The notes beneath the pieces were generated by a model. The model saw only the letters and a program-made list of their open reading frames with translations. It made no database searches and was not told the origin of the DNA. From positions 147,159 through 211,158 of the forward strand of contig JAGGXR010000162.1 of assembly GCA_021162935.1 (NCBI GenBank): a stretch of 64,000 nt of DNA, given 5' to 3'. The position numbers and the translations under genes are program-made. Of the stretch, positions 9,750 to 21,049 are shown one piece after another. How positions within the stretch are numbered: the stretch's first letter is position 1; every line of letters starts with the position of its first letter. Source of the DNA: Deltaproteobacteria bacterium. Its GTDB lineage: Bacteria > Myxococcota_A > Polyangia > HGW-17 > SLPX01.

Positions 9750-10295
9750 CTACGCCGCTCCGGTCTTACCGACCTTGCGCCGCACATGCTCATCTGTCAG
9801 GCGAATTCCTTTGCCTTTGTACGGCTCGGGGGGCCTCATGGCCCGCACGTTTGCAGCGATCTGCCCGACCTTTTCCTTGTCGATGCCACTGAGGCGGATC
9901 TTCACGCCGCGGTTCTCCACCGCGACCGACACCCCCTCGGGCATGGTGAGCTCCACGGGATGCGAATGCCCGACGCTCAGTGACAGCATCTTGCCGTCCG
10001 TCGTCTCCGCCCGGTACCCAACCCCGACGATATCCAACTCTTTGCTGTAACCCGCCGAGACCCCGGTCACCATGTTCTGGACCAAAGCCCTCACCAGACC
10101 GTGAAAAGCTCGGTTCTCGCGGCTGTCGTCTGGACGCACCGCCTCCACCTTGCCTTCCGACACCTTCAGCTCGATCACCCCGGGAATCGGCCGACTCAAC
10201 GTTCCTTTGGGTCCCTTCACCTCTACGGTACGGCCAGACACCGTGACCGTAACGCCTTTGGGAACCTCAATCGGTAGTTTGCCTATGCGTGACAC
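9750..10295 (-). CDS. rplF: 50S ribosomal protein L6
   Basis: L6 lies near the factor-binding centre and the sarcin-ricin loop. The 181-aa product starts MSRIGKLPIEVPKGVTVTV and ends with the conserved PEPYKGKGIRLTDEHVRRK segment that follows the second alpha/beta repeat. Gene order rpsH-rplF-rplR is canonical. Confidence 0.97.
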   Translation of the reverse strand: MSRIGKLPIEVPKGVTVTVSGRTVEVKGPKGTLSRPIPGVIELKVSEGKVEAVRPDDSRENRAFHGLVRALVQNMVTGVSAGYSKELDIVGVGYRAETTDGKMLSLSVGHSHPVELTMPEGVSVAVENRGVKIRLSGIDKEKVGQIAANVRAMRPPEPYKGKGIRLTDEHVRRKVGKTGAA

Positions 10296-10306
10296 GGCTC
10301 ACCTCA

Positions 10307-10705
10307 TTACCAGACGGCGCAAACGACTTCGCCGCCGACAGACTGCCGCCTGGCTTCTTTGTCCGTCAGCACGCCCCGAGATGTCGTCAGGATGGCCACC
10401 CCAAGTCCGTTACGGACCTTGGGTAACTCATTCTTGCCAACGTAATGACGCTGGCCCGGCTTCGACATTCGCCTCAGCCCCTCGATGGCGCTTCGATGCT
10501 GATCGTCGTATTTAAGCTCGATTTCCAGGATACCCTGCCTGTTGTCTTCCACCAGACGATAATCCCGTATATACCCTTCTTGCTTGAGGATCTCCGCAAT
10601 CCGAAGCTTCAATTTCGAAGCTGGAATGCTGGCTTTCTCTCTCCTGGCCCCAATCGAATTTCGAATCCTGGTCAGGAAATCAGCAATGGGATCGGTCATG
10701 GACAT
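10307..10705 (-). CDS. rpsH: 30S ribosomal protein S8
   Basis: S8 is a primary 16S rRNA binder and, in E. coli, the repressor of the spc operon. The 132-aa product has the [14 protein letters not shown]-terminus and ends [28 protein letters not shown] chose ATG 10705, preceded by a weak GGTGAG. The frame extends upstream without any family similarity. Confidence 0.95.
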   Translation of the reverse strand: MSMTDPIADFLTRIRNSIGARREKASIPASKLKLRIAEILKQEGYIRDYRLVEDNRQGILEIELKYDDQHRSAIEGLRRMSKPGQRHYVGKNELPKVRNGLGVAILTTSRGVLTDKEARRQSVGGEVVCAVW

Positions 10706-10768
10706 GGTCTCACCTGCCTGCTCTGCGCGCCCCAATGTGGGGCCATTCTCTCCGGCCGGGCTCCGGCC

Positions 10769-10948
10769 TCACCAGCTCGATTTCGTAACTCCCGGAAGGT
10801 GTCCCTCGAGCGCAAGCTTCCGGAAGCAAATCCGGCACATGTCGAACTTCCTCAAATACCCCCGCGGGCGGCCGCACAAGGGGCAACGATTTCGGTGCCG
10901 CACCTTGAACCTAAGCTTCTTGGGCACCATCTGAGATGTTCTCGCCAC
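10769..10948 (-). CDS. rpsN: 30S ribosomal protein S14, zinc (type Z)
   Basis: S14 helps assemble the 30S head and the A-site side. This 59-aa product begins at GTG 10948 (V-A-R-T-S-Q-M) and keeps the two zinc-binding pairs CPLC and CRIC plus the C-terminal LPGVTKSSW, so it is the short zinc-containing form. An internal ATG six codons later is also possible. It sits between rplE and rpsH. Confidence 0.94.
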   Translation of the reverse strand: MARTSQMVPKKLRFKVRHRNRCPLCGRPRGYLRKFDMCRICFRKLALEGHLPGVTKSSW

Positions 10949-10975
10949 CTCGATTCCTCCTTGCCACGCTTCGAC

Positions 10976-11629
10976 TTACTTCCTGAAAGGCATGCCCAGA
11001 TGCTTGAGCAGGGCATGTCCTTCCTCGTCCGTCTTCGCCGTGGTCACAATGGTCACGTTCAGGCCCTTGATCTTCTCGATCTTGTCATAATCAATCTCCG
11101 GAAACACGATCTGCTCCCGAAGTCCAAGTGTATAGTTTCCACGTCCATCAAAGGCCTTCGGGGGCAGGCCTTTGAAGTCGCGAACCCGCGGAATCGCCAG
11201 GTTCACCATCCGATCGAAGAACTCGTACATCTTCTCCCGCCGAAGCGTCACGGTGACGCCCACCTTCATTCCTTCGCGCAGCTTGAAACTGGCGATGGAC
11301 CTGCGCGCCTTCGTGACCACCGGCCGCTGGCCGGTGATGGTGCCCATCTCGGCCACAGAGCTTTCGATGAGCTTCGGATTCTGGATGGCCTCCCCCAGGC
11401 CCATATTCACCGTCATCTTGGAGAGCCGTGGCACCTGCATCACGTTCTTGTACCCGAACTCCTTCATCAGGGCAGGGATCACTTCCTCTTTGTACTTGGT
11501 CACCAGACGCGGGGGCTTATCCCTCTTGATGGCCTCATACTGGAGTCCCTTCTTGGCCTTCTTTTTCTTCCCCGAACCCTTGGCTTTCTTCTTGCCTGCG
11601 GGCGCTTTTGTCTCTTTGCTCTTGGCCAT
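10976..11629 (-). CDS. rplE: 50S ribosomal protein L5 with Lys-rich N-terminal extension
   Basis: L5 binds 5S rRNA and contacts P-site tRNA and S13. The product is 217 aa against about 179 aa in most bacteria. The first ~40 residues are an additional Lys/Ala/Gly-rich stretch ([17 protein letters not shown]), after which the normal fold begins ([20 protein letters not shown]). The core motifs [14 protein letters not shown] and FPEIDYDKI are intact. The extension is in frame and has no internal start with a clear ribosome-binding site. Confidence 0.96.
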   Translation of the reverse strand: MAKSKETKAPAGKKKAKGSGKKKKAKKGLQYEAIKRDKPPRLVTKYKEEVIPALMKEFGYKNVMQVPRLSKMTVNMGLGEAIQNPKLIESSVAEMGTITGQRPVVTKARRSIASFKLREGMKVGVTVTLRREKMYEFFDRMVNLAIPRVRDFKGLPPKAFDGRGNYTLGLREQIVFPEIDYDKIEKIKGLNVTIVTTAKTDEEGHALLKHLGMPFRK

Positions 11630-11643
11630 CTTCTTCGCCTCAA

Positions 11644-11967
11644 TCAGTTGAAGGTTTCGCCGCTCCGCTTCGAATACCGCACCTTGCGGCCATCTTCGAG
11701 CGTCTTCACGCCGACACGGCAGGGCTTGCCATCGGACGGATCAACGAGCATCACGTTCGACAGGTGCACCGGAGCCTCTTTTTCGATGATGCCACCGGCC
11801 TGGTTGGTCTGCGTGGGCTTCGTGTGCCGTTTTACGATGTTCACCTTCTCGATGATCACCCGCTTCTTCGACAACAGAACCTCGAGCACCTTGCCCTGCT
11901 GACCGCGAATCTCACGGCTACCGGACACCACGATGACGCGATCGCCCTTCTTGATTCTCGTTCCCAT
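11644..11967 (-). CDS. rplX: 50S ribosomal protein L24
   Basis: L24 is an assembly-initiator protein of the 50S subunit. The 107-aa product starts [20 protein letters not shown] (KOW motif) and includes [10 protein letters not shown] and [17 protein letters not shown], all diagnostic. Its start overlaps the last base of rplN, so translation is probably coupled. Confidence 0.97.
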   Translation of the reverse strand: MGTRIKKGDRVIVVSGSREIRGQQGKVLEVLLSKKRVIIEKVNIVKRHTKPTQTNQAGGIIEKEAPVHLSNVMLVDPSDGKPCRVGVKTLEDGRKVRYSKRSGETFN

Positions 11968-12335
11968 CAGAGCACCTCCGGCGCCAACGAGATGATCTTC
12001 ATGAATTTCTTCGCCCGAAGCTCACGAGCCACGGGTCCGAAGATGCGGGTTCCAATGGGCTCCTGCTGCGGGTTGATCAGCACAGCAGAGTTCGTGTCGA
12101 ATCTGATGTACGATCCATCCGGCCGCCCTATGGGCTTCGCCGTCCTGACGACGACCGCCTTCATGACGTCACCTTTCTTCACCTTTGCGTGCGGTATCGC
12201 CTCCTTGACGGAGACAACGATGATGTCTCCCACCGAGGCATACTTGCGACGCGAACCACCGAGCACCTTCACACACATGACCTTCTTGGCGCCCGAATTG
12301 TCTGCTACGTCCAGCACTGTCTGCATCTGGATCAT
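11967..12335 (-). CDS. rplN: 50S ribosomal protein L14
   Basis: L14 lies at the subunit interface and contacts 16S rRNA helix 14. The 122-aa product ([20 protein letters not shown] at the N-terminus, [11 protein letters not shown] near the C-terminus) is a full-length, well-conserved family member. It overlaps rplX by one base. Confidence 0.97.
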   Translation of the reverse strand: MIQMQTVLDVADNSGAKKVMCVKVLGGSRRKYASVGDIIVVSVKEAIPHAKVKKGDVMKAVVVRTAKPIGRPDGSYIRFDTNSAVLINPQQEPIGTRIFGPVARELRAKKFMKIISLAPEVL

Positions 12336-12371
12336 GATCTCACCTCACGGACCGCAAGCGATCCTCGAATC

Positions 12372-12641
12372 CTAGAGAATCTCCTGTCGCTCGATCAACG
12401 ACTGAACCCGCCATCGCTTATTCCTCGACAAGGGACGACTCTCGATGATCTGCACCCGATCGCCAAGACGGTACTCGTTCCTCTCGTCGTGGGCCTGGTA
12501 CCTCGCCTTCCGGTTCAGGTACTTCTTGTACAACTTGTGCTTGACCAGATGGGTCACCTCGACGACGACGGTCTTGTCCATCTTGTCGGAAACGACCGTT
12601 CCCGTCAGGACCCTTCTTCTGCCCCGATTGCTCTCCGTCAT
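12372..12641 (-). CDS. rpsQ: 30S ribosomal protein S17
   Basis: S17 is an early 16S rRNA-binding OB-fold protein. The 89-aa product has RRVLTGTVVSDKMDKTVVV near the start and GDRVQIIESRPLSRNKRW near the end, as in the family. Start ATG 12641 lies 10 nt after the rpmC stop. The longer open frame runs into rpmC and is rejected. Confidence 0.96.
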   Translation of the reverse strand: MTESNRGRRRVLTGTVVSDKMDKTVVVEVTHLVKHKLYKKYLNRKARYQAHDERNEYRLGDRVQIIESRPLSRNKRWRVQSLIERQEIL

Positions 12642-12651
12642 CACTCGCTCC

Positions 12652-12888
12652 TCAATCCTTCTCGTCGGAGACCGACGCTTCCTTGCCAAGTTCTCGCGCC
12701 CGCAGAATCGTCCGCACCCTGGCGAGCTCACGACGGCTTCCCTTAATGACGCTCGTGTCCTGCATCCGGCTCGTCACCCTGGCGACCTCGTGCTCGAACA
12801 GATCCTGCTCCACCTCGTGCACCAGGGCACGCAACTCGGCGTCCGTCCGATCCCGAACGTCCTTTGCTGTCAATGTCTTCCGGCTCAT
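12652..12888 (-). CDS. rpmC: 50S ribosomal protein L29
   Basis: L29 is at the tunnel exit and is part of the docking site for trigger factor and SRP. The 78-aa product is a two-helix hairpin protein ([19 protein letters not shown], then [20 protein letters not shown]), slightly longer than the usual 63-70 aa because of an acidic tail. Its start overlaps the rplP stop by 4 nt. Confidence 0.95.
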   Translation of the reverse strand: MSRKTLTAKDVRDRTDAELRALVHEVEQDLFEHEVARVTSRMQDTSVIKGSRRELARVRTILRARELGKEASVSDEKD

Positions 12889-13301
12889 AACACGCCCTCC
12901 CGAGACACGAATCGCGTGTTCAGCCCCAGCTTATGGTGGGCCAGACGAAAGGCCTCCCGAGCCACGGCTTCCTCGACGCCCTCGATCTCGTACATCACCC
13001 GACCAGGCCTCACAACGCAGACCCACTCCTCCGGGGCGCCCTTGCCCTTGCCCATGCGGGTTTCAGCAGGCTTCTTGCTAATCGGCTTGTCCGGAAACAC
13101 CCGGATGTAGATCTTGCCGTGTCGCTTTACGTGACGTGTGATCGCGACTCGAGCCGCTTCGATCTGGCGGGCGGTCACCCAGCCAGGCTCGGTGGCCTGA
13201 AGCCCGAAATCACCAAAGGTCACCACGTCGCCACCCTTGGACCGGCCGCGCATCCGGCCTTTCTGCACCTTGCGGTGTTTCACTTTCTTTGGACTCAGCA
13301 T
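12885..13301 (-). CDS. rplP: 50S ribosomal protein L16
   Basis: L16 is at the A-site tRNA elbow and completes the peptidyl-transferase region. The 138-aa product begins [19 protein letters not shown] and contains the conserved [22 protein letters not shown] and [23 protein letters not shown]-type region. It overlaps rpmC by 4 nt. Confidence 0.97.
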   Translation of the reverse strand: MLSPKKVKHRKVQKGRMRGRSKGGDVVTFGDFGLQATEPGWVTARQIEAARVAITRHVKRHGKIYIRVFPDKPISKKPAETRMGKGKGAPEEWVCVVRPGRVMYEIEGVEEAVAREAFRLAHHKLGLNTRFVSREGVL

Positions 13302-13326
13302 GCCCTTATCTCCTGCGCACCAACGC

Positions 13327-13971
13327 CTACGGCCTGTGCTCCCTGTGCGGCAGCACCTCGCCCTTGTAGATCCAAACCTTCACGCCGATGGCTCCGTAGG
13401 TCGTGTGCGCCTCGGCAAACCCATAATCAATGTCCGCCCGCAGCGTGTGAAGGGGCACCCGACCATCGCGGTACCATTCGCGCCGGGCCATCTCGGCCCC
13501 CCCGAGACGACCCCCGCAATGAACCTTGACACCCTTTGCGCCAAACTTCATCGCTGTCTGCACAGCCTTCTTCATGGCCCGACGGAACGCGATGCGTCGC
13601 TCAAGCTGCGTGGCGATGTTCTCCGCCACGAGCTGCGCGTTCAGCTCAGCCTTGCGGACCTCGACGATGTCGATGAACACGTCGTTCCCAGTCAGCTTCT
13701 GGACACCCTTCTTGAGCTGCTCCACCCCGGCACCCCGCTTGCCGATCACAATCCCCGGCCGGGCTGTGTGGATCTTGACCTTCGCCTTGTTCGCCGCACG
13801 CTCCACCTCGATCGAAGCGACGGCCGCATGCGAGAGCTTTTCCTTGAGATATTTCTTGATGGCCAGGTCTTCGTGGAGCCAAGTAGCGTACTGCTTCTCC
13901 TCGTACCATTTCGAACTCCAGGTACGAATCACTCCCAGCCGGAATCCCAGCGGATGGGTCTTCTGTCCCAC
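13327..13971 (-). CDS. rpsC: 30S ribosomal protein S3
   Basis: S3 lines the mRNA entry tunnel and has helicase activity with S4 and S5. The 214-aa product begins [18 protein letters not shown], has the KH domain with the [12 protein letters not shown] loop, and ends with the [20 protein letters not shown] segment and a basic tail. It lies in the S10-operon order between rplV and rplP. Confidence 0.97.
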   Translation of the reverse strand: MGQKTHPLGFRLGVIRTWSSKWYEEKQYATWLHEDLAIKKYLKEKLSHAAVASIEVERAANKAKVKIHTARPGIVIGKRGAGVEQLKKGVQKLTGNDVFIDIVEVRKAELNAQLVAENIATQLERRIAFRRAMKKAVQTAMKFGAKGVKVHCGGRLGGAEMARREWYRDGRVPLHTLRADIDYGFAEAHTTYGAIGVKVWIYKGEVLPHREHRP

Positions 13972-13995
13972 GGCACAACCTCCTAAAAACCGTCT

Positions 13996-14331
13996 TCAGT
14001 CACCAATGTCCAATTCCACGGTGACATGGCTCGTCTTCTTGTTGATTCGAAACGCCCGGCCCTGGGCCCGAGGACGCCACCTCTTCATCGTCGGCCCCTG
14101 GTCCACCATGATCGTGCGGACCACGAGGTCGTCGGTGTTCATCTCTCCGTCCTGCTCGGCATTCGCCACCGCGGAAACCAATAGTTTCCGAATGACCGGC
14201 GCTGCAGCACGCCTCGTGAACGTCAGGAGGCTGACGGCTTCCTCGACCGGCCGGCCCCGCACCATGTCTGCAACGACACGAAGCTTACGGGGAGCCATTC
14301 GGACATGTCGCAATGTCGCTCTCGCTGCCAT
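13996..14331 (-). CDS. rplV: 50S ribosomal protein L22
   Basis: L22 forms part of the exit-tunnel constriction with L4. The 111-aa product shows the VRMAPRKLRVVADMVRGRPVE signature and ends with the tunnel-loop region QGPTMKRWRPRAQGRAFRI. The spacing to rpsS (20 nt) and rpsC (24 nt) is normal. Confidence 0.97.
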   Translation of the reverse strand: MAARATLRHVRMAPRKLRVVADMVRGRPVEEAVSLLTFTRRAAAPVIRKLLVSAVANAEQDGEMNTDDLVVRTIMVDQGPTMKRWRPRAQGRAFRINKKTSHVTVELDIGD

Positions 14332-14351
14332 CTTTCTCTCCCTGGGCGGCC

Positions 14352-14642
14352 CTAACGCTTACCCGCCGCCTTCTTGGCCTTCCGGTCGGCCGCATGGCCG
14401 CGGAAGGTTCTCGTAGGCGAAAATTCGCCCAGCTTGTGACCAACCATATTCTCGGTGACGAACACCGGAATGAACTTCTGTCCGTTGTGGACGGCAAACG
14501 TCAAGCCAACCATCTCCGGAATGACCATCGATCGACGCGACCAGGTCTTGATGACCGGCTTCTTGGTGGCGTTACGTGCCTCGATCACCTTCTTCACGAG
14601 ATGATCGTCGATGAACGGACCTTTCTTTACCGAACGAGCCAT
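14352..14642 (-). CDS. rpsS: 30S ribosomal protein S19
   Basis: S19 pairs with S13 in the 30S head. The 96-aa product starts [19 protein letters not shown] and has [19 protein letters not shown] and [15 protein letters not shown], all family hallmarks. ATG 14642 was chosen; the open frame extends 32 codons upstream without homology. Confidence 0.97.
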   Translation of the reverse strand: MARSVKKGPFIDDHLVKKVIEARNATKKPVIKTWSRRSMVIPEMVGLTFAVHNGQKFIPVFVTENMVGHKLGEFSPTRTFRGHAADRKAKKAAGKR

Positions 14643-14661
14643 GGAACCTCCCCGGGCGGAA

Positions 14662-15489
14662 TCACTTATTGCGCCGCCGCACGATGAAGCGTTGCGTCCT
14701 CTTGTTTCGACGCGTCCTGTACCCCTTTGTGGGAACACCCCAGGGGCTCACTGGATGACGACCACCAGAGCTGCGGCCTTCACCGCCGCCCAATGGGTGG
14801 TCCACTGGATTCATGGTGACACCTCGGTTGTGGGGCCGGCGACCGAGCCACCGCTTTCTGCCGGCCTTGCCGAGGCTCAAGTTGCCATGTTCCACGTTGC
14901 CGACCTGACCGACCGTCGCGCGGCAACGAACATGCACCAAACGAACCTCACCCGAGGGAAGCCTGATGTGCGCGTAGTCGCCTTCCTTCGCCATCAACTG
15001 CGCGCTGCTCCCTGCGGACCGGCAGAGCTTGCCGCCTCCACCGATCTGCAGCTCAATGTTATGGACCGTGGTCCCAAGGGGCATGGAACTCAGTGGCATC
15101 GAGTTGCCAGGACGAATCTCGGCGTGCTTCGCCGACATGACCTGGTCCCCTTCCTTGATGCCGTTGGGAGCCAGGATATATGTCTTTGCGCCATCTGCAT
15201 ACTGGAGCAAAGCGAGGAACGCGGACCGATTCGGATCGTATTCGATCGCCTTGACCGTCGCCGGCACACCGGTCTTCTCCCGCCGGAAATCCACGACTCG
15301 GTAACGCCTCTTGTGGCCGCCGCCACGGAAACGGGTCGTGGTACGGCCATAGCTGTTACGTCCACCGGAGCTGTGATTGGGCTCCAGCAGGGACCGCTCA
15401 GGCTTCTTGCCCTTGGTTACCTCGGAAAAATCGTTCGCGCTCATGAAGCGCCGACCGGGCGACGTGGGCTTGTATTTCTTGATTCCCAT
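14662..15489 (-). CDS. rplB: 50S ribosomal protein L2
   Basis: L2 is required for subunit association and the peptidyl-transferase centre. The 275-aa product begins [15 protein letters not shown] and keeps the conserved C-terminal region with [20 protein letters not shown]-type sequence (including the essential His) and [18 protein letters not shown]. Start 15489 is the MGIKKYKP methionine, one base after the rplW stop. Confidence 0.97.
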   Translation of the reverse strand: MGIKKYKPTSPGRRFMSANDFSEVTKGKKPERSLLEPNHSSGGRNSYGRTTTRFRGGGHKRRYRVVDFRREKTGVPATVKAIEYDPNRSAFLALLQYADGAKTYILAPNGIKEGDQVMSAKHAEIRPGNSMPLSSMPLGTTVHNIELQIGGGGKLCRSAGSSAQLMAKEGDYAHIRLPSGEVRLVHVRCRATVGQVGNVEHGNLSLGKAGRKRWLGRRPHNRGVTMNPVDHPLGGGEGRSSGGRHPVSPWGVPTKGYRTRRNKRTQRFIVRRRNK

Positions 15490-15490
15490 C

Positions 15491-15781
15491 TCAGACCCCT
15501 TCAAACATCTCGATGGCGTCGCCCTCGGCCAGCTTCACCACCGCCTTCTTCCAGTTTTTCTTCCTGCCCAGATACTTACCCCGGATGACGTTCTTGCCGC
15601 GCACGTTCTGGGTCCTGACGGAAAGCACCGTGACGTCCCACAGTTTTTCGACCGCAGCGCGAATCTCGATCTTGTTGGCTGCGGGCGAAACTTCGAAGAG
15701 ATACTTATTGTCCTCTTCACCCATCCAGGTCCCCTTCTCAGTGATCAAGGGGCGGACGATGATGTCGCGTGCCGACTTCAT
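15491..15781 (-). CDS. rplW: 50S ribosomal protein L23
   Basis: L23 is the main docking protein at the tunnel exit for trigger factor and SRP. The 96-aa product ([14 protein letters not shown] near the start, [20 protein letters not shown] in the extended loop) matches the family in length and motif. It overlaps rplD by 4 nt and ends 1 nt before rplB. Confidence 0.96.
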   Translation of the reverse strand: MKSARDIIVRPLITEKGTWMGEEDNKYLFEVSPAANKIEIRAAVEKLWDVTVLSVRTQNVRGKNVIRGKYLGRKKNWKKAVVKLAEGDAIEMFEGV

Positions 15782-16431
15782 TCCGACCTCCTGTCCTTCG
15801 GCCGCACCGGCGAACGGAGACGTTCGTCGGCAGCCTTGGCTGCTGCCACACTCACCACCACGTTCTTGTGGTTGAGCAGGTCATACACGTTCAGGCCCTC
15901 GACGGGAAGGAACTTGTGATCAGCAAGGTTCCGGGCCGACAGCACCAGATTTGCATTGGCCTTGTCGTCCACAATCACCGACGAGTTGGCATCGATTCGG
16001 TTCAGAACCTTCGCCAGATCGGCGGTCTTGGGCACCTCGAACTGCAGGTCGTCGAGAACCTTGAGGCCGCCCTCGGCCACCTTCAAGGTCAAAGCAACAC
16101 GCAGAGCCGCGCGCCGCACCTTCTTGGTGACCTTCATTTCGTAGCTCCTCGGGACCGGACCGAAGGCCACGCCCCCACCAACGAAGGTCGGTGACTTCTT
16201 CGTGCCGTGACGGGCTCGGCCCGTCCCTTTCTGGCGGTACATCTTCGCAGTGGTGCCCCGCACGGCGGACCGCCCTTTGGTGGCTGCCGTCCCAGCGCGC
16301 CGCTTGGCCCGCTGCGCCCGCACGACCTCCCACAGGAGATGGTCCTTCACCTCAGCGCCGAACACCTCGTCGCTCAGATCGACCTGGCCAACTTTCTGGC
16401 CATCTTTGTCCAATACATCTACAGTCGGCAT
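15778..16431 (-). CDS. rplD: 50S ribosomal protein L4
   Basis: L4 lines the exit tunnel with L22 and in E. coli also represses the S10 operon. The 217-aa product has the basic extended loop ([20 protein letters not shown]) and the C-terminal [19 protein letters not shown] 16431 is preceded by GGAG with 6-nt spacing. Only 47 nt separate it from rpsJ, so rplC (L3), which normally lies here, is missing. Confidence 0.96.
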   Translation of the reverse strand: MPTVDVLDKDGQKVGQVDLSDEVFGAEVKDHLLWEVVRAQRAKRRAGTAATKGRSAVRGTTAKMYRQKGTGRARHGTKKSPTFVGGGVAFGPVPRSYEMKVTKKVRRAALRVALTLKVAEGGLKVLDDLQFEVPKTADLAKVLNRIDANSSVIVDDKANANLVLSARNLADHKFLPVEGLNVYDLLNHKNVVVSVAAAKAADERLRSPVRPKDRRSE

Positions 16432-16478
16432 GGTTCTCTCCACGGCCTCTTCTCAAAGAAAAACAACCCGGCAACCCG

Positions 16479-16781
16479 TCAGGTCTTGATTTCCACGTGC
16501 ACCCCGGCCGACAGGTCGAGTTTCATCAGCGCATCGAGCGTTTGGGGGGTCGGATCCACAATGTCCAAGAGACGATTGTGCGTCCGCACCTCGAACTGCT
16601 CCCGGGATTTTTTGTCCACGTGCGGGGAACGCAGCACGGTGTACTTGCTGATCCGCGTCGGAAGCGGGATCGGACCCACAACCTTCGCGCCGGTTTGCTT
16701 CGCCGTGTCCACGATCTCCATGGTCGACTGGTCGAGCATCCGGTGATCATAGGCCTTGAGGCGGATTCTTATCTTTTGCAT
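16479..16781 (-). CDS. rpsJ: 30S ribosomal protein S10
   Basis: S10 is a 30S head protein and also NusE in transcription antitermination. The 100-aa product begins [20 protein letters not shown] and includes [29 protein letters not shown]-type sequence. It directly follows tuf (13 nt), joining the str and S10 operons. Confidence 0.97.
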   Translation of the reverse strand: MQKIRIRLKAYDHRMLDQSTMEIVDTAKQTGAKVVGPIPLPTRISKYTVLRSPHVDKKSREQFEVRTHNRLLDIVDPTPQTLDALMKLDLSAGVHVEIKT

Positions 16782-16794
16782 CGATTGATTCCCT

Positions 16795-17979
<1,185 letters not shown>

Positions 17980-18222
17980 CTTGTCCTCCTCAGCGGTGGG
18001 GGCCGCAGCCCCGAACGCATCCTCAAGCTTGCAGACGCCGCAGACGCCTGTGGCCCTTGTCCCGGCAGTTCGACCGTGTCGCTTACCGAAAGAAGGGCTC
18101 TGTTGCTCCGGGCTCTGTGATTCTTTAGTTTCGAGTCGTCAGGAACAGGCCTTGGTCCTCATTCCATGCCTGCCCTCAGGCCCTGCGTGATGCTCTTTTC
18201 CTGTGCTCTATACTCCTACCAG

Positions 18223-18744
<522 letters not shown>

Positions 18745-19116
18745 TCACTTGGGTTTCTTCGCTCCGTACTTGGAGCGCGCCTGCTTGCGGCCTTCGACTC
18801 CTGCGGCGTCCTGGGTCCCTCTGATGACGTGATACCGCACACCAGGGAGATCCTTGACCCTACCGCCGCGAATCAGCACCATGGAGTGTTCCTGCAGGTT
18901 GTGGCCCTCGCCTGGAATATAGGCGGTCACTTCCATGCCGTTCGTCAATCTCACACGGGCCGTCTTCCGAAGGGCCGAGTTCGGCTTCTTCGGAGTCGTG
19001 GTGTACACGCGGACACAGACTCCTCGCTTCTGAGGGCAGCTCTTCAGAGCGGGGGAAGAGTTTTTCTTGAATTGCGGCTTTCTCTTACGCCGCACCAATT
19101 GGTTTATCGTCGGCAT
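18745..19116 (-). CDS. rpsL: 30S ribosomal protein S12
   Basis: S12 controls decoding accuracy and is the target of streptomycin-resistance mutations. The 123-aa product has [13 protein letters not shown] at the start, [13 protein letters not shown] (wild-type Lys in the streptomycin-relevant loop) and [21 protein letters not shown]. It is the first gene of the cluster, about 76 nt downstream of a strong promoter. Confidence 0.98.
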   Translation of the reverse strand: MPTINQLVRRKRKPQFKKNSSPALKSCPQKRGVCVRVYTTTPKKPNSALRKTARVRLTNGMEVTAYIPGEGHNLQEHSMVLIRGGRVKDLPGVRYHVIRGTQDAAGVEGRKQARSKYGAKKPK

Positions 19117-19191
19117 CTTCGATCCATACAGCTTTTCGCCCGCGTTCGGGCATTTTTATTCGAACAGTTTTCCACAATCGAAAACGCCGGT

Positions 19192-19219
19192 ATTATAAGG
19201 ACCCACCCTTGCCTGTCAA
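19192..19219 (-). promoter_or_regulatory. Near-consensus sigma70 promoter of the ribosomal cluster
   Basis: On the minus strand TTGACA, a 16-nt spacer and TATAAT match the housekeeping consensus exactly in both hexamers. It lies about 76 nt upstream of rpsL and is well placed to drive the whole str-S10-spc-alpha run. Confidence 0.85.
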
Positions 19220-19343
19220 GTGATTTTGATGAATGTTTTTTTGCGTGTTTTTTCAATGGATTAGAACAGAACCTGTGGGACATTTGAAGACCTTGGGGAT
19301 CCAAAGTCCCACTTTTCGAGAATCCACGGTGGCCTTTGGGATC

Positions 19344-20333
19344 TCATTTTCCATCCTCGCCGTCCCCCATGTCCAAGAAGCCTGCAGCGCCTTTTCGTGC
19401 GAGATCCGCCAGACCATGCCCCAACATGTCGGCGAGTTGCCTACCCTCATCGTCCGGGTTGAGACCGTCGAGCAGATCTTCGGCAATGGCTGACGCGCCG
19501 TAGTATGCGCCAGCCAAGGCTCCCGTCAAGGCCCCGATGGAATCTGTGTCCCCCCCGGCGTTCACGGCGATGGCAACAGCCTCCTCGAATCCGTCGGCGG
19601 AAAGGAACGCTGCCAACGCCGCCGGAACACTTCCAACGGCGCTGGAATCCATGGGAAACACCTGCGCCAGCCTCCTGGACCTGCTCTCCAAATCTCCAGA
19701 AAGGCTCACATCAGCCAGGCGCTCCAACCCACGGGACAGGGCATCCCCGTACTCCGACGACGTTGCCACGAGCAATTCCACGAAGGCGGCCCTGTCGACC
19801 CTCATGTCGATCACACCCAGTCGGACCGTCTCAGCCATGGCCACCGCCTGGACCACGGCGCCAGCAAGAGCGTTTGGGTGGTCGTCTGTGATACGACAGC
19901 AGGCCTCAGCCATTTCCTTCAGGTCCTCGGCGCCGCAATACAGCAAACCAATAGGGCCGCAGCGAACCGCGGGCCCGTTCGTCCAGGACTCACCACCCAA
20001 ATTCCATGGCTGACCGGACCGGACCTTGGAGATGAAGTTACAGGTCCTCGTGTCGTACCCACGCCACAGAGTGAACCGCCCCGCCAGCGCATGAGCCACC
20101 ACGTCGGCCGAGAAACCACCGCCCGCCACCAGACCCTCTGTCACGGCCAGCGTCATCTCCGTTTCGTCCGTAAAGGTTCCTGCCGGGAGCCTCCCCGGCA
20201 CGAACCCGCGCAGCATCCCGTAGGTCGATGCAATCCGTCTCCACGGCCATCCTTTCACCGGCATGCCCATGGCATCGCCCACCATGGTGCCCAAAAGGAA
20301 TCCCTGCGCTGCGTCCACCAGATTCTTCGCCAT
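19344..20333 (-). CDS. ADP-ribosylglycohydrolase family protein
   Basis: The 329-aa protein belongs to the DraG/ARH fold family, which cleaves ADP-ribose from modified proteins or small molecules with two Mg ions. Metal-site motifs are seen: GDAMG at residues 19-23, TDETEM at 55-60, and NAGGDTDSIGALTGALAGA near residue 282. The usual TDDT is TDET here, a conservative change at a metal-site position. ATG 20333 has AGGAG 7 nt upstream. It lies 44 nt after a metallophosphoesterase gene and probably shares its transcript. The substrate is unknown. Confidence 0.85.
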   Translation of the reverse strand: MAKNLVDAAQGFLLGTMVGDAMGMPVKGWPWRRIASTYGMLRGFVPGRLPAGTFTDETEMTLAVTEGLVAGGGFSADVVAHALAGRFTLWRGYDTRTCNFISKVRSGQPWNLGGESWTNGPAVRCGPIGLLYCGAEDLKEMAEACCRITDDHPNALAGAVVQAVAMAETVRLGVIDMRVDRAAFVELLVATSSEYGDALSRGLERLADVSLSGDLESRSRRLAQVFPMDSSAVGSVPAALAAFLSADGFEEAVAIAVNAGGDTDSIGALTGALAGAYYGASAIAEDLLDGLNPDDEGRQLADMLGHGLADLARKGAAGFLDMGDGEDGK

Positions 20334-20377
20334 CGAAACACTCCTGCTCGACGGTGCTCCAAACGAGCACGACGAGC

Positions 20378-20860
20378 CTATGCCCCCAAAATCACCTGTT
20401 CCAAGTCCAGAGTCTCCAGGTCCATCACCGCAAAGCTCGCCCGACCAGTCAGATAACCGCAGAGCTCTCCAGGATTAACCACGAGCACTCCGTCTCGATG
20501 CTCCTTCTTGGCTCGGTGGGTGTGCCCGCAAACCAGCAGGTCCAGACCGTGCAGTTGGTCGTCCGCAAGCCTGCTCTCGTCATGGATGACGCCAATCGTG
20601 CGTCCTTGCAACTGCATCGTAAGCCAAGTTTTTGCAACGCGCCCCTTCGACGCCTTTTCTAGCCCCACCCGCTCTCCATCGTTGTTGCCGAAGACCCCGC
20701 GCCAGTCGGCATCGAGATGATCCAATTCCTTCAACGTGAACGGCGCGACGAAATCGCCAGCATGGATCACAAACGCCACACGGGCCTCGTTGAGGGCATC
20801 CACTGCCGCCTTCAACGTGTCGGGACGATCGTGACTATCTGAAATCAAACCGATCCGCAT
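20378..20860 (-). CDS. YfcE/MJ0936-type metallophosphoesterase
   Basis: The 160-aa product is a small calcineurin-fold phosphodiesterase of the YfcE/MJ0936 family. It has the metal ligands in order: DSHD (residues 8-11), HAGDF, GNND, and CGHTH in the C-terminal half. These enzymes hydrolyse phosphodiesters such as cyclic nucleotides or model substrates; the physiological target is usually unknown. The MRIGLISDSHD start at 20860 fits the fold, while the longer frame adds an unrelated leader. Its partner downstream is an ADP-ribosylglycohydrolase. Confidence 0.85.
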   Translation of the reverse strand: MRIGLISDSHDRPDTLKAAVDALNEARVAFVIHAGDFVAPFTLKELDHLDADWRGVFGNNDGERVGLEKASKGRVAKTWLTMQLQGRTIGVIHDESRLADDQLHGLDLLVCGHTHRAKKEHRDGVLVVNPGELCGYLTGRASFAVMDLETLDLEQVILGA

Positions 20861-21049
20861 CCTGTCCACCGTCCTCTGTGGTCCGAACTCAGCCGTTCCG
20901 TCCAAGACGGTCATCCTGTCCGACCCATTCTGTCCAGGAAAGGCGAAGCCGCCAACCAGCACAGGCCGTGTTTATATCACAGACGCGCCCAGCCTCAACT
21001 TCTCGACCATCGGCCGCCCCCACCAGCCCCATCACCCCCCAAGGAGGCA

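Noticed and set aside
19159-19172. DnaA-box-like TTTTCCACA near the rpsL promoter, and another near 58285
   Set aside because: Single boxes of this degeneracy are expected a few times by chance in 64 kb. There is no cluster or AT-rich region suggesting an origin.
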